Shown here one piece after another: positions 32,635 to 42,452 of a stretch of DNA of 64,000 nucleotides (position 1 is its first letter; each line of letters opens with the position of its first letter). The position numbers were made by a program, and so were the translations under genes. The notes beneath the pieces were generated by a model. It ran no database searches. It worked only from the letters and a program-made list of their open reading frames with translations, and was not told where the DNA came from. The stretch spans positions 10,062,001 to 10,126,000 of the forward strand of contig CM051508.1 of the NCBI GenBank assembly GCA_028015205.1, given 5' to 3'. The DNA is from Mytilisepta virgata. Taxonomy: Eukaryota > Mollusca > Bivalvia > Mytilida > Mytilidae.

Positions 32635-33213
32635 TTAGTTTGACAGCCGTCTTAACGCATATAAAGCAGCTCTCTTCAGGTCATAATAATAAGACTTTTG
32701 TTTTGATTTTTGAAGATGAATTCCATCTCCTGAAAGACAATGTATCTGACAAGTTCTTTTTGGGTTCCAAAATTTAACTGACGACGCAAAAGTGTTAGCA
32801 ACTAATCTACTGATTGCAAAGTTAACCTGAGACCTTCGAGCAGTGTATAAAGCAGGAGAAGTCCTACATACCAATCTATGAAATAATTTCACAATTATAA
32901 TCTGCTGAACCCCTCTATCTAATAAAACTCTTAGAAGATGTTCAAAATTAATCATAAAAGTATTCAAATTGAAATCTTTACTATCAATATCATTGCCACC
33001 CACTTGTAAAATCACAACATCAGGGTGAATAACGTCCAATAACCCTTCTGACAATAATTTATCTGTCAATTTTATAACATTAAAACCACCTTTTCCATAC
33101 AAAAATCCATTAACCCAGGAAATATTATAATTAACTGGCAAATTATTTGTTCTACAATATTCTCCTAACCTTCTTATATAACTATGACCAATTGTTACAA
33201 CCATTGGATTCAT
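32635..33213 (-). CDS. SGNH/GDSL-type hydrolase-like protein in the env position of the Gypsy element
   Basis: 192 residues. The SGNH blocks are recognisable: block I IGHSYIRRL with Ser11 as nucleophile (GHS for the usual GDS), a Gly in the GKGG stretch (40-43) as block II candidate, block III VGGND with Asn74, and block V DGIH with Asp163 and His166 as the rest of the triad. The spacing fits a compact SGNH fold. An in-frame stop lies 9-12 bases upstream of the ATG, so the start at 33213 (or Met4) is real unless splicing adds an exon. It lies downstream of pol and inside the element, and would need its own mRNA. The substrate is unknown; lipid or carbohydrate esters are typical of the fold. 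No signal peptide or membrane segment is seen. Confidence 0.8.
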   Translation of the reverse strand: MNPMVVTIGHSYIRRLGEYCRTNNLPVNYNISWVNGFLYGKGGFNVIKLTDKLLSEGLLDVIHPDVVILQVGGNDIDSKDFNLNTFMINFEHLLRVLLDRGVQQIIIVKLFHRLVCRTSPALYTARRSQVNFAISRLVANTFASSVKFWNPKRTCQIHCLSGDGIHLQKSKQKSYYYDLKRAALYALRRLSN

Positions 33214-35298
33214 TTCAATATTTTATATTAACCTCTAACTTATTGTACTAGGTTAATTTAATCTAATTTGTTAAAGAGCTGTATCTAAAATTCAGCAACC
33301 CTGAAAAATAAATTAAAAAAATCATAAGTATTTTTGTTACCTAATATGTAAATTTTGTTATATGAAAAAAAAATTAGGTATATTTATGCCTGTTTCTATA
33401 ACCATTTCTGATGTTTAAATTTTTATACATAATATCAATAAATTTGCAAAAAAAAAAAAATAAAAATGTCCTTCTTGATTTAGCACTCAATCCAAACAAA
33501 AGTTCTTTCTCCCAAAATAAGTATACGGCCAAACGAATAGGAATTCCAGCATTACCATCGTTGGAAGCTAAACTTGTTTAAAATTCTAGGCGGTTCATCT
33601 TCGGATGACATCTAACAGAATTATTTTCATTCAGGCACAGGAAAACGGACTTTAGTAAACTGCAAATGACAGGTTTTACTCGTATAATTAAGCCATACAA
33701 GACTCTAAAGTTGTGTAAATCATCAGGAAATTCCCTTCATCTTGAACTCGAAACTATGTATAAAGTTCAATTTAATCAGCACATATTAAGACCTAAATGT
33801 ACTTTAGTTGCACCTGGTATAATGCATTTCCATTCATAAAATGGACACACAAATCTCAAGTCTCTCTGACAATACTCATTTAAGTTGAGCTCAAACAAGT
33901 ATTATAACATGTAAAAAATGTCAGTACTCCAGCTTTAGTAACTGTTTACTACATTGGACATAACTATCACTGTTGATTAGTAGAAGTTTGAAAAGTTCAT
34001 AAAGAATCCGATTTTCCGTCATCTTAATCTTCACTCAGTAATCCAGAGATAAAGTTCCATACAGTAATAATGAAAATAATCCTCAACATGTAATCTTGAT
34101 CATCCAGATACTTTAGGCAATCGCACAAATTCTATGTTACCCTGAAGATACGGAAAATGGCAACAATAGTTCCATGGTTCATCAACGGGCGTAGACGGAT
34201 AAGGGGAGACAACCACGATCCACCAAGCTCTACTCCAATGTTGTAAACCACGAATGAGTGCCAAATCCCTATCACCCTTAATTATTTTTTTTTTTTTAAA
34301 CACATTATAAATAGAATGAGGGTTTAGCCAAAAAATTAAAATAAATTACCATTATATATTTACTTCAAATTCAGTACACAATTTTTTTTTTAATTTTTTT
34401 TATTTTTTATTTTTTTTTTTTAATAGCAAAAATCAAACTTCAAATCTTTTAATATAAAATTTTAACTTTTCTTAATTTTCAAATAAGAAACCCTCACTCT
34501 TTACATTACAGATCTTAATTAAAATATATGCATTTTTCACGTTCAATACACTATATGTATATTATTTTCTCTACCCAAGATTTTATTTTTATGTTGTATT
34601 CTATACACAAGTTTTTTTTTTTTTTTTTTTTTAAATAAAATTTAAAGTCTGACCTGGGATGTACCAACTTTTAAAAACATTAACTTAAATCACCAACAAA
34701 GGCATTTAAATTTATCACTAAAAAACTTCAATTTTTACATAGTTAATCGGGAACTTGTGTTGAACACCGGGCAATTTTGGCCACACAATGCGAACACAAG
34801 ACCCAATCATCTAGGGACAATTTTAAAAAGAAAAAATACTACAAGACCAAGTATGTCTCGTATAATCAAATATTTACAATTCCAAACATTCATTTCTGAC
34901 ACCAAAATATTCAGAAACTTGCATGTGAATTCCACATGGGGAACCCAAAATAGTAAAAACATTCAAATAATCACATCCCAGGCAAACCACTGTCATGTTA
35001 CTTCAAATATTGCATACTTCACATATATACAAAAAAAAAAATCCTTCAAAATGTGGAGTTTACATTTGTATAATGGAGTGGTGGTGGCAACAATAACTAT
35101 TATACACAAATATTTAAAACAATACAAAAACAAGACCAACGAGACATGATTCTGGACCACTGACTCGGAGTCGTACTCTTTTTAAATGTTTTTAAAATTC
35201 TTTAAAAATATTCTACAATATGGCTTTTAAAAAAATTCAGTTTTCATAAATGTTAATTTGAAAGTCTGAAAAGCTAAAACTTTATACTATATTTTGAA
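33214..35298 (-). other. Long noncoding stretch between pol and the SGNH ORF
   Basis: About 2.1 kb, AT-rich with several homopolymer A/T runs (33450-33462, 34382-34424, 34611-34632). I see no gene with known motifs. A short ORF of 67 aa at 34100-34303 has a less AT-rich, more protein-like part (about 34100-34275) and could be an exon or gene remnant; this is weak. Confidence 0.55.
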
Positions 35299-38200
35299 TC
35301 AATAAACTAAATAATCTTGAAAACGGCGAGGCAATCGTCGTCTTCGTCTTCCCTGGCTAGGTAAAGGGGACCTTACCGATTGATCGAACACACCCCCCTC
35401 ATCTTCTTCTCCCAATGAATCAGAATCCCCCTCCCTTTCCTCATCTAAACTAGGTTGGGGAGTATTTACAGAATTCCCAATAATCCTAGAGGGATGTGGT
35501 ATATGATAAAACTTTAACCTGTTAAAATGAACTACTTGCTTAACCAGTGACCCCTCCCTCTGTACTACATAGTTCGCATCTGACAATTTCTTAACAATTC
35601 GGAAAGGGCCATCCCACAATTTTTGCAATTTAGGAGATAATCCTTTTTTTCTGCGGGGAGTAAATAACCATACTAAATCATTCTCTTTATATGGTTTCCC
35701 AGACTGACGCAAGTCATAATTGACTTTCTGTCTCCTCTGTTGTGTTTTCATATTTTCCCTAACATGTCTAAAAATACTGCCAAGTTTCTTCTGTAAACTA
35801 GTAATAAATTGTAAAGGGGAGGGCGACTCGGAAGGCAACTCTTCATACAAGAGAGTTAGTGGAACATTTATTTCCCGACCAAACATCAATTTATTTGGAG
35901 TCATGCCTGTAGTTTCCTGCACACTGGATCGGATAGCCATTAATGCAAGGGGTAAACATTCATCCCAATCTGTCTGGCCTTCATCAATATAAGAGGCAAT
36001 AACATTTTTGAGGGTATTATTCATTTTCTCAACTAACCCATCAGTCATAGGATGATATGCTGTTGTTCGAGTCTTATAAATTCCCAACAACTGACATAAA
36101 TGCTGAAAAAGTTTGGACTCAAAGTTGGCCCCCCTATCTGTAAGCAAAATTTTTGGAACTCCAAAACGTGAAATAAAATTGTTGACCAAACACCTTGCCA
36201 CAGTAGCACTCTCTTGATCAGGAATGGGATACGCCTCCACCCACTTTGTAAAATAATCCATGACCACCAAAATGTATTTATTGCCGTATTTAGTAACAGG
36301 AAATGGCCCAGTTATATCCATTCCTACCCTTTCTAAAGGTTCTCCTACCCTAATATTTTCCAATTCTGCCCTATTCATTCGGGGGGGATTTTTCCTAGCA
36401 CAACAAGTAGGACAACTTTTAATCCAATCCAAGACATCACTCTGTAAATTAACCCAATAAAATTGTTGTCGAACCTTAAGAACTGTTTTTCTAACACCCA
36501 AATGACCCCCAGTAGGACTATCATGAGCCATTGAGAGAATTTTTGGTTTTAAACTGCCTGGGGTAAGAATTAATAAGGAATCATCCCCCTCTAATCTAAA
36601 CCATTTCCGGTATAAAATCCCATCTTTTATCTCTAACTGACCCCACATATTCCAATATGTTTTCACCACACTACTATGAGCCGAAACTTCTGAAAAGGGG
36701 GGTTTTTCTGTATTATTTTTTAGAAATCCCATAATTAAATGAATATCAGGGTCCTCTTGTTGAGCTTTAATTATCTCCCCTGAATTGAGGCTTGTAGCTT
36801 TTATTGCAGCAACCTCAGGATATCGGGACAAGGCATCGGCATTTTTATGACGAGGCCCCGCACGATATTCAAATTCAATATCATATGAAGCCAAAAATTC
36901 AATCCATCTAGCCACTTGGCCGTGAGGTTCCTTAAAATTTCTCAGCCAAGTGATAGATCCATGATCAGTTCTGACTGTAAATTTTCTACCATAAAGATAA
37001 TGTTTGAAGTGTTTCACAGACTTTATAATTGCCAAAAGTTCTTTTCTTGTAGTACTATAATTCATTTCTTGGGGAGAATGAGTTGTGCTATAATAAGCAA
37101 CAACCCTTTCTAACCCATCTGATCCAATTTGTGAAAGCACAGAACCTATAGCTTTGTCACTTGCATCACAGTCTAAAATGAAAGGTTTTGTAAAATCCGG
37201 GTATTGTAAAACTACTGTTTCAGTCAAAAACGTCTTCAATGAGTCAAATGCCCTCTGACAATTTTCATCCCAAGAGAATTTATTATTCTTTTTGGTTAAA
37301 TCAAATAAAGGGGTTGCAATTTTTGAAAAATCACGAATAAATCGTCTATAATAGGAAGCCAAACCTAGAAATGATCTAACCTCTTTTAATGTTTTTGGAA
37401 CAGGCCAGTTTTTAATTTTTGCTACTTTATCTGGGTCACACTGAATCCCCTTCTCTGATACAATATGGCCCAGATATTTCACTTCTCTTTTAAACAAGTG
37501 ACATTTCTTGGTTTTTAATTTCAATCCAGCAGATTTAAACCTTTTAAAGACAGTTTCCAAATTTTGAACATGTTCTTCAAAAGACTTGGAAAAAATTATG
37601 ACGTCATCTAAATATATGAGACATATTTCCCAATGTAAACCAGACAAAATTTTCTCCATTAAACGCTCAAAAAAACTAGGGGCATTTGCCAATCCAAAAG
37701 GTAAGGTATTAAATTCATAAAGACCCCTTCCTGTGCTAAAGGCAGTCTTCTCTCTACTGTCGGGATGAACTGCCGCCTGCCAGTAACCACTAGCCATATC
37801 GACCGTACTATAATAAACAGAATTTTGGAGGGCATCTAGGCTAGAATCTACCCTAGGAATAGGATAGGCCTCTTTTTTGGGAATTTGTTCATTTAAACGT
37901 CTAAAGTCGATACAAAATCTGAATGAACCATCACTTTTCTTTGTGAGAAGCACTGGAGAGCAATATGGGCTCGATGAAGGACTTATAACTCCCTGTTTTA
38001 ACATATCATTGATCTGTTTTTCAACTTCTTCCCTCATATGCACTGGTAATCGGTAAGGACGAATTTTAAAAGGGGGGTTATCACCTGTATCAATAACATG
38101 TTGTAAAATATCAGTATGTCCTAACTTTCCATCCTCCCCTACAAATATTTCAGAATAATTGTCTAATAGCTTCTCTACCTGAGACTTTTGACCCTCTTCT

Positions 38201-39027
38201 AGATTCTGATTAGTTTCATCAATAAGTTTTTGTAATAAAGGATCCCTAGGTTTCTCCCCCTTTTCACTTATTTGAGTACAAATTTCTACTGGATGTAAAA
38301 GTCCAACCCCCATGTTTGCTGGAATTATACAGGGCTCTTCAGAAACATTCATCATTCTAATAGGAACTCGGTTACCCTTAGTATTAACTAATGTTCGACC
38401 GACCAAAACAGAATAATTTTGTGATAATAATGAACTCATTGGTTCTATTTGACCTTCCGGATACCAATCCCGACGAGGTTTAATTTTTCCCCAAACTATA
38501 ATTTCAGAACTGGGAGGTATATATGTATCTTGTACTAATGAAACCTTGCAACATAATTTCCTAGGCTCAGAAACCAACGTATAAATTTTCCCTTCAACTC
38601 TCAAAATCTTTTTCTTAAAATCAATCCGGGCACCAAATTTTTCCAAAAAATCAACCCCTAAAATTCCAGCTTGAGGTATATCAGCTACCACAACTTGTTG
38701 AGTAAAAATATGAGTACCTAATTTCAAATCTAAGGAAACTGTACCCAGGGATGTAACAACTTCACCACTAACAGTTTCAAATTGTAAACCATTGTTCTGT
38801 AATGGATATTGACAAGATTTCCCTTGTGAAATACAATGAAACATCTCAGTATTTATCAAAGATATAGAAGATCCTGTGTCCAAAAGAAATCTAATTTTAT
38901 CATCCCCAATTTTTGCATCCAAATACAATGCAGAAATAGTGCTATTTTTCAGGGCCCGGGTGTGTTCATTAGGCAGATGATTGGCCCCCTCACCTGCCTT
39001 TAATGGTTTAAAGGACGATATGGACAA
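35299..39027 (-). CDS. pol: Pol: protease, reverse transcriptase, RNase H, integrase
   Basis: 1242 codons from the first ATG. It is probably made as a Gag-Pol fusion by -1 frameshifting, in which case the first Pol-frame residues come from the slippery site at 39006-39012. Domains: aspartic protease with DTGSS 50-54 and ILGVDFL 122-128; reverse transcriptase with catalytic Asp410 and YLDD 472-475; RNase H with the Asp pair 619/621; integrase zinc finger H835-H842-C872-C875; integrase core D904, D964, E1000; a GPY/F-type module with GPF near 1140. The C-terminus (about 1190-1242) is acidic then Arg-rich, with no chromodomain. All catalytic residues are present and no stop interrupts the frame. 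The protein processes Gag, copies the RNA and integrates the cDNA. Confidence 0.95.
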   Translation of the reverse strand: MSISSFKPLKAGEGANHLPNEHTRALKNSTISALYLDAKIGDDKIRFLLDTGSSISLINTEMFHCISQGKSCQYPLQNNGLQFETVSGEVVTSLGTVSLDLKLGTHIFTQQVVVADIPQAGILGVDFLEKFGARIDFKKKILRVEGKIYTLVSEPRKLCCKVSLVQDTYIPPSSEIIVWGKIKPRRDWYPEGQIEPMSSLLSQNYSVLVGRTLVNTKGNRVPIRMMNVSEEPCIIPANMGVGLLHPVEICTQISEKGEKPRDPLLQKLIDETNQNLEEGQKSQVEKLLDNYSEIFVGEDGKLGHTDILQHVIDTGDNPPFKIRPYRLPVHMREEVEKQINDMLKQGVISPSSSPYCSPVLLTKKSDGSFRFCIDFRRLNEQIPKKEAYPIPRVDSSLDALQNSVYYSTVDMASGYWQAAVHPDSREKTAFSTGRGLYEFNTLPFGLANAPSFFERLMEKILSGLHWEICLIYLDDVIIFSKSFEEHVQNLETVFKRFKSAGLKLKTKKCHLFKREVKYLGHIVSEKGIQCDPDKVAKIKNWPVPKTLKEVRSFLGLASYYRRFIRDFSKIATPLFDLTKKNNKFSWDENCQRAFDSLKTFLTETVVLQYPDFTKPFILDCDASDKAIGSVLSQIGSDGLERVVAYYSTTHSPQEMNYSTTRKELLAIIKSVKHFKHYLYGRKFTVRTDHGSITWLRNFKEPHGQVARWIEFLASYDIEFEYRAGPRHKNADALSRYPEVAAIKATSLNSGEIIKAQQEDPDIHLIMGFLKNNTEKPPFSEVSAHSSVVKTYWNMWGQLEIKDGILYRKWFRLEGDDSLLILTPGSLKPKILSMAHDSPTGGHLGVRKTVLKVRQQFYWVNLQSDVLDWIKSCPTCCARKNPPRMNRAELENIRVGEPLERVGMDITGPFPVTKYGNKYILVVMDYFTKWVEAYPIPDQESATVARCLVNNFISRFGVPKILLTDRGANFESKLFQHLCQLLGIYKTRTTAYHPMTDGLVEKMNNTLKNVIASYIDEGQTDWDECLPLALMAIRSSVQETTGMTPNKLMFGREINVPLTLLYEELPSESPSPLQFITSLQKKLGSIFRHVRENMKTQQRRQKVNYDLRQSGKPYKENDLVWLFTPRRKKGLSPKLQKLWDGPFRIVKKLSDANYVVQREGSLVKQVVHFNRLKFYHIPHPSRIIGNSVNTPQPSLDEEREGDSDSLGEEDEGGVFDQSVRSPLPSQGRRRRRLPRRFQDYLVY
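38952..39012 (-). promoter_or_regulatory. -1 programmed frameshift site: TTTAAAC plus potential pseudoknot
   Basis: The heptamer TTTAAAC (39006-39012) is in the correct phase for -1 slippage in gag (codons CCT TTA AAC), two codons before the gag stop. After a 7-nt spacer, GGCAGGTGA (38990-38998) can pair with TCATCTGCC (38972-38980), 9 bp with one G-U. The loop between them contains GGGCC (38983-38987), which can pair with GGCCC (38952-38956), giving an H-type pseudoknot. Pol lies in exactly the frame this produces. Confidence 0.8.
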
Positions 39028-40358
39028 TCCCTTTTAAAATGCCCTGGATCACCGCAGTACCAGCATCCCCGATCCCAATTCTGAGTTTGATTATATAGGA
39101 AGGTGGGGTCATACATGTTTGGATTCACATTTCCTGTGAACTGACTAACTCTTCCCCAATTTTGATCATAACCGCGTCCCCTTGTTTGGTTTTGATTCCT
39201 ATTCCCCAGAAAATTTGATCTATTATTATTATTTTTAACCTTAGTTTCGCCTTTCGCCTCGCGTTTTGTTCCGGAAGATTTACTCACGGACAACCGGGCA
39301 ACTTGTTCTTTTAATTCAGTTAACTGTTTTGACAAATCGGAATAAACATCAGTTTCAGTTACAGATTGAATCCTAGGTCGCTTCTTTTCTAAAGCAACAT
39401 ATGATTCCTCTCTAAGTGCCAAGTCAACAGCAGTGGCTAAAGTTTTAGGACTAAGTCGTCGAACCTGTTTTTGAACTTCAGAATCACTAAGTGCATCAAT
39501 AAAATACTGAATCGACATCTTTTGTTTCGAATCTGCGTCAATAGTTGGGTATGCCTTAGCAACCAGACGAAAGACAGCAGATGACAATTGCTGTAAACTT
39601 TTGTATGATCCCTGAGACATACCATGAAGTTGACTTAAATATACCCCAGGGTCTTGAACTGGGTCGAATTTTTGAATTAAAGTTTCTTTGAGAGTTTTAT
39701 AATCTCTCTTTTCTTCAGAGGTCATATCATTATATAGTTGTAGAGCTTGTGCTCTTAAATATGTAGGTAAAATACAAGTGGATTCTTCATCACTCCACTG
39801 GTTTATTATTTTACAACCCTCAAAATTACTCAACCAATCCCTGATGTCTAATTGTTTACCATCATAACACATGGGGGTTGTTATCGGCTTGTTTGGACGT
39901 CTTAAAGTTGCAGAGTTGTCCGCGAGCTTAACATTGTCCGTCCTATGAGGTATTTGATCACGCGGATGAGGGTGGCTCCCTCGCTCCGATATCAATGGTG
40001 TACTAACACGAGGTTCACGTTTAGTCACGAACGCGTCCCACTCACGGGGAACATCAGGTGTTTCAAACTGATCACCAAGATATGTACTCTCATATCTTTG
40101 GACTTTATCCTCACCATGCTTATTTTCAACTATACGACTTGGCGAAAATGTAATGCGTCTTGCACCTTGAGGTGTTAACTCGGGCATATCAGGAGTCACA
40201 TTCTGTTTAGGGATAGCACCCCTACCAAAACCAGTTTTCCTATCATGAACTGGGGTTTTATCAACTTCCCCTCTTCCTAACCCTACTCTACTAGCCGCCA
40301 TCGACTTTTCATATCTATCTATTCTCCTCTTTAACTCCTCCATCTCTGATAATTCCAA
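39000..40358 (-). CDS. gag: Gag polyprotein
   Basis: 452 residues. A charged N-terminal part is followed by a helical capsid-like region (about 150-320, with a DWLSNFEG-type start and repeated Leu/Ala-rich helices, as in retrotransposon gag). A Lys/Arg/Asn-rich linker leads to one CCHC knuckle, C432-C435-H440-C445, just before the C-terminus. It forms the particle and packages RNA. It starts 94 bp after the primer-binding site region and overlaps the pol reading frame by 28 bases at its end, with the slippery site inside the overlap. Confidence 0.92.
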   Translation of the reverse strand: MELSEMEELKRRIDRYEKSMAASRVGLGRGEVDKTPVHDRKTGFGRGAIPKQNVTPDMPELTPQGARRITFSPSRIVENKHGEDKVQRYESTYLGDQFETPDVPREWDAFVTKREPRVSTPLISERGSHPHPRDQIPHRTDNVKLADNSATLRRPNKPITTPMCYDGKQLDIRDWLSNFEGCKIINQWSDEESTCILPTYLRAQALQLYNDMTSEEKRDYKTLKETLIQKFDPVQDPGVYLSQLHGMSQGSYKSLQQLSSAVFRLVAKAYPTIDADSKQKMSIQYFIDALSDSEVQKQVRRLSPKTLATAVDLALREESYVALEKKRPRIQSVTETDVYSDLSKQLTELKEQVARLSVSKSSGTKREAKGETKVKNNNNRSNFLGNRNQNQTRGRGYDQNWGRVSQFTGNVNPNMYDPTFLYNQTQNWDRGCWYCGDPGHFKRDCPYRPLNH

Positions 40359-40452
40359 TTCAACACAAAAATAAAAACAATATCCTTAAAAAATGAACCA
40401 ATATTTATCAACCTCAATAAACCCAATTCACATTTATAAATTAAAAGAGGGG
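40359..40452 (-). other. Gypsy leader between primer-binding site and gag
   Basis: 94 bp, AT-rich; presumed 5' untranslated and packaging region. No other feature is visible. Confidence 0.5.
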
Positions 40453-40470
40453 GTCCCTACGTGGGCGCCA
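40453..40470 (-). other. Primer-binding site, lysine-tRNA-like
   Basis: TGGCGCCCACGTAGGGAC on the element strand, one base after the 5' LTR. TGG matches a tRNA CCA end, and TGGCGCCCA matches the 3' end of animal tRNA-Lys; the rest is a poorer match, so the primer tRNA is an inference. Confidence 0.7.
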
Positions 40471-40471
40471 A

Positions 40472-42448
40472 TGTAACGAAAGCGGGGTTTACCCTGATCT
40501 GGGTCCGGCCTGCGCTTTCGCTCCAGGACTTCAGACAACAAAGTTGTAACTAGTTAAATATCCATCAAGTATTAATGTAAATTCAAACCGAAGTTCACCA
40601 AAATATTTAAATATGCCCGCAACTAAATTTCAATATAAATTATAACCTAAGATATTTATTTTCTAACCCGCTCTGTAATTTATATCATACTAGTCAATAA
40701 GCATGAAGCATACAAGTTAAGTCAATGATGTTGCATTTCTAAATGTATGTAGTCAATGAAACTGTATATTTTAGGAGAAGAGTTAATAAAGCACTATGTG
40801 AACTCGTGAAAAGTCAATGAAGTTCTACACTTTATGTGATATGAAACACCTCACATATACTATACTCTCTCATGTACACAGACGGACAGACTTCAAATAA
40901 GCATGAGCAACAACAAGCTCGAAGGGCTAACCACATGTAATTTACAATACTCAACTCTATATTTCATATATAACACCGTGGAAAATATTCACAGACAGAT
41001 TTACAGAATATGAGCAAAAGTAGCTCACACGAGCGCATGTGCCTGCCCGGGTACAATGCAATCTGAAAATAAACAGTTCCTATGTTAACCTGAGTCGACA
41101 GACAGACAGACCCTAAGAAGTGTGTCAACAAACAATGTAAACGTACAGCTCAAAGGGGGCACTTCAAGCTAAAACCTAAATAAATTTAATAACATCTTTT
41201 GAATTCTTTTCATCAAAGTTCAGGAACAAGACCAAAATATACCATGAATTTCCTATCAATATAATCTGCCTTTTATTCAAGTAAATTTTAACCTAAACTA
41301 GTTCAATTCGAACTCAAGATTCCACTCGCCAATTTCTATAAATAAATATCTAATTTTGACACTTCTGACTAATGGATTTGATAGAATCAAATCAGGGAAA
41401 ATTCAACACCAGATGACATTCAAACTGGGGAGATAACTGGCATAAGTAATCAAGATGTTTACATGATACAATTTATTAACAAGACCAACAAATATTTATT
41501 ACAATCAATACTGTGTTTTAATAATCTGAATCTTTACAAGTTCTTCAGTTTTGTTTATGTTAACATAGTGTCTGACCTGTGTCAATTTCAGTGTAAACTT
41601 AATTTATAAATAGAACAGGATACCAGTCAAAGTTTCCGGCTTGCTCCTTTTAAACTCGTTATAACAAATCAGGCCCAATCGCAATTCTGTAAAATATCTT
41701 TATCTCACAAAAAACGAATTTGTCCCAAAAGTTTTCAACCTGTAGTAAATTATTTATTAACCGTCAAATACAGGTAGTGTGCCAAACAGACGAAAACTAA
41801 CCTTATTCAATCTGATGCGAACTACCCAAAAAGCTTCATCCCTAAGTATTCGGATTAAATACGCACTATAACACTTGAAAAATTCACCGACAAATGCCTA
41901 AATTCTCTACATGCCTCGATGCATATAAATATTAAGACAACGCGGCCATTACCTTTCGTAAATCACATTGGAGCAAGCCTGAACCTTAAATTACGAGCCA
42001 AATATTTTACCAGGGGACATTTTCTTACCAGACAACGGTTCCACAGCCGTCAAATAAATTTAAAGGTAGCAAAACTACGCGTTGGAGGGAGCCACCCCCT
42101 AAATTTTCAAGAAAATCACGACTGTACCTCCTTTCAGTTCTAAATCCTGGTCCAGAATGCCACGCTAGCAGACAACCGCCTGCACGGACTTTTCAACCGC
42201 GGGAAACAATTTAAGCCTTCTGATTGGTCAAAACATCAAAAATACTTTTATTGGACCAAATTAATAAAACGGGGCTGAAAAACGGAGGAGAACGGGAAAT
42301 GTAATATTTGTGAAATAAATTTTTATAAACAGATCGGCAAAACTTAAAATAATACAAAAATAACAAAACTAATAAACAAATAAAAATAATTGAATGGTAA
42401 AAAAAATAAATCTGTTGAAAAAAATAAAACCAAGTCTCAAACGTTACA
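40472..42448 (-). repeat. 5' LTR of the Gypsy element
   Basis: 1,977 bp, same ends as the 3' LTR and one base different by eye (g40484). It carries the element's promoter by position. On the element strand its first bases continue the broken ORF1 frame of LINE copy 3 for about 78 codons. Confidence 0.95.
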
Positions 42449-42452
42449 CTAT
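42449..42452. repeat. Target-site duplication of the LTR element (right)
   Basis: ctat, copy of 30344-30347. Confidence 0.9.

Larger units (their letters stand above)
30348..42448 (-). mobile_element. Ty3/Gypsy-type LTR retrotransposon, complete, 12.1 kb, nested in LINE copy 3
   Basis: Order on the minus strand: 5' LTR (40472-42448), primer-binding site, gag, pol (PR-RT-RNase H-IN, in the -1 frame), about 2.1 kb noncoding, an SGNH-hydrolase-like ORF, polypurine tract, 3' LTR (30348-32324). The RT-before-integrase order, YLDD box and GPY/F-like end of integrase fit Metaviridae (Ty3/Gypsy); no chromodomain is seen. The LTRs are 1,977 bp each, and I noticed one difference between them (a30360 versus g40484). 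A 4-bp target duplication flanks the element. All ORFs are open, so it looks young and possibly active. No fusion glycoprotein (env) is recognisable. Confidence 0.95.

Noticed and set aside
32635..33213. Envelope protein in the Gypsy element
   Set aside because: No signal peptide, membrane anchor or fusion region; the motifs are those of an SGNH hydrolase.
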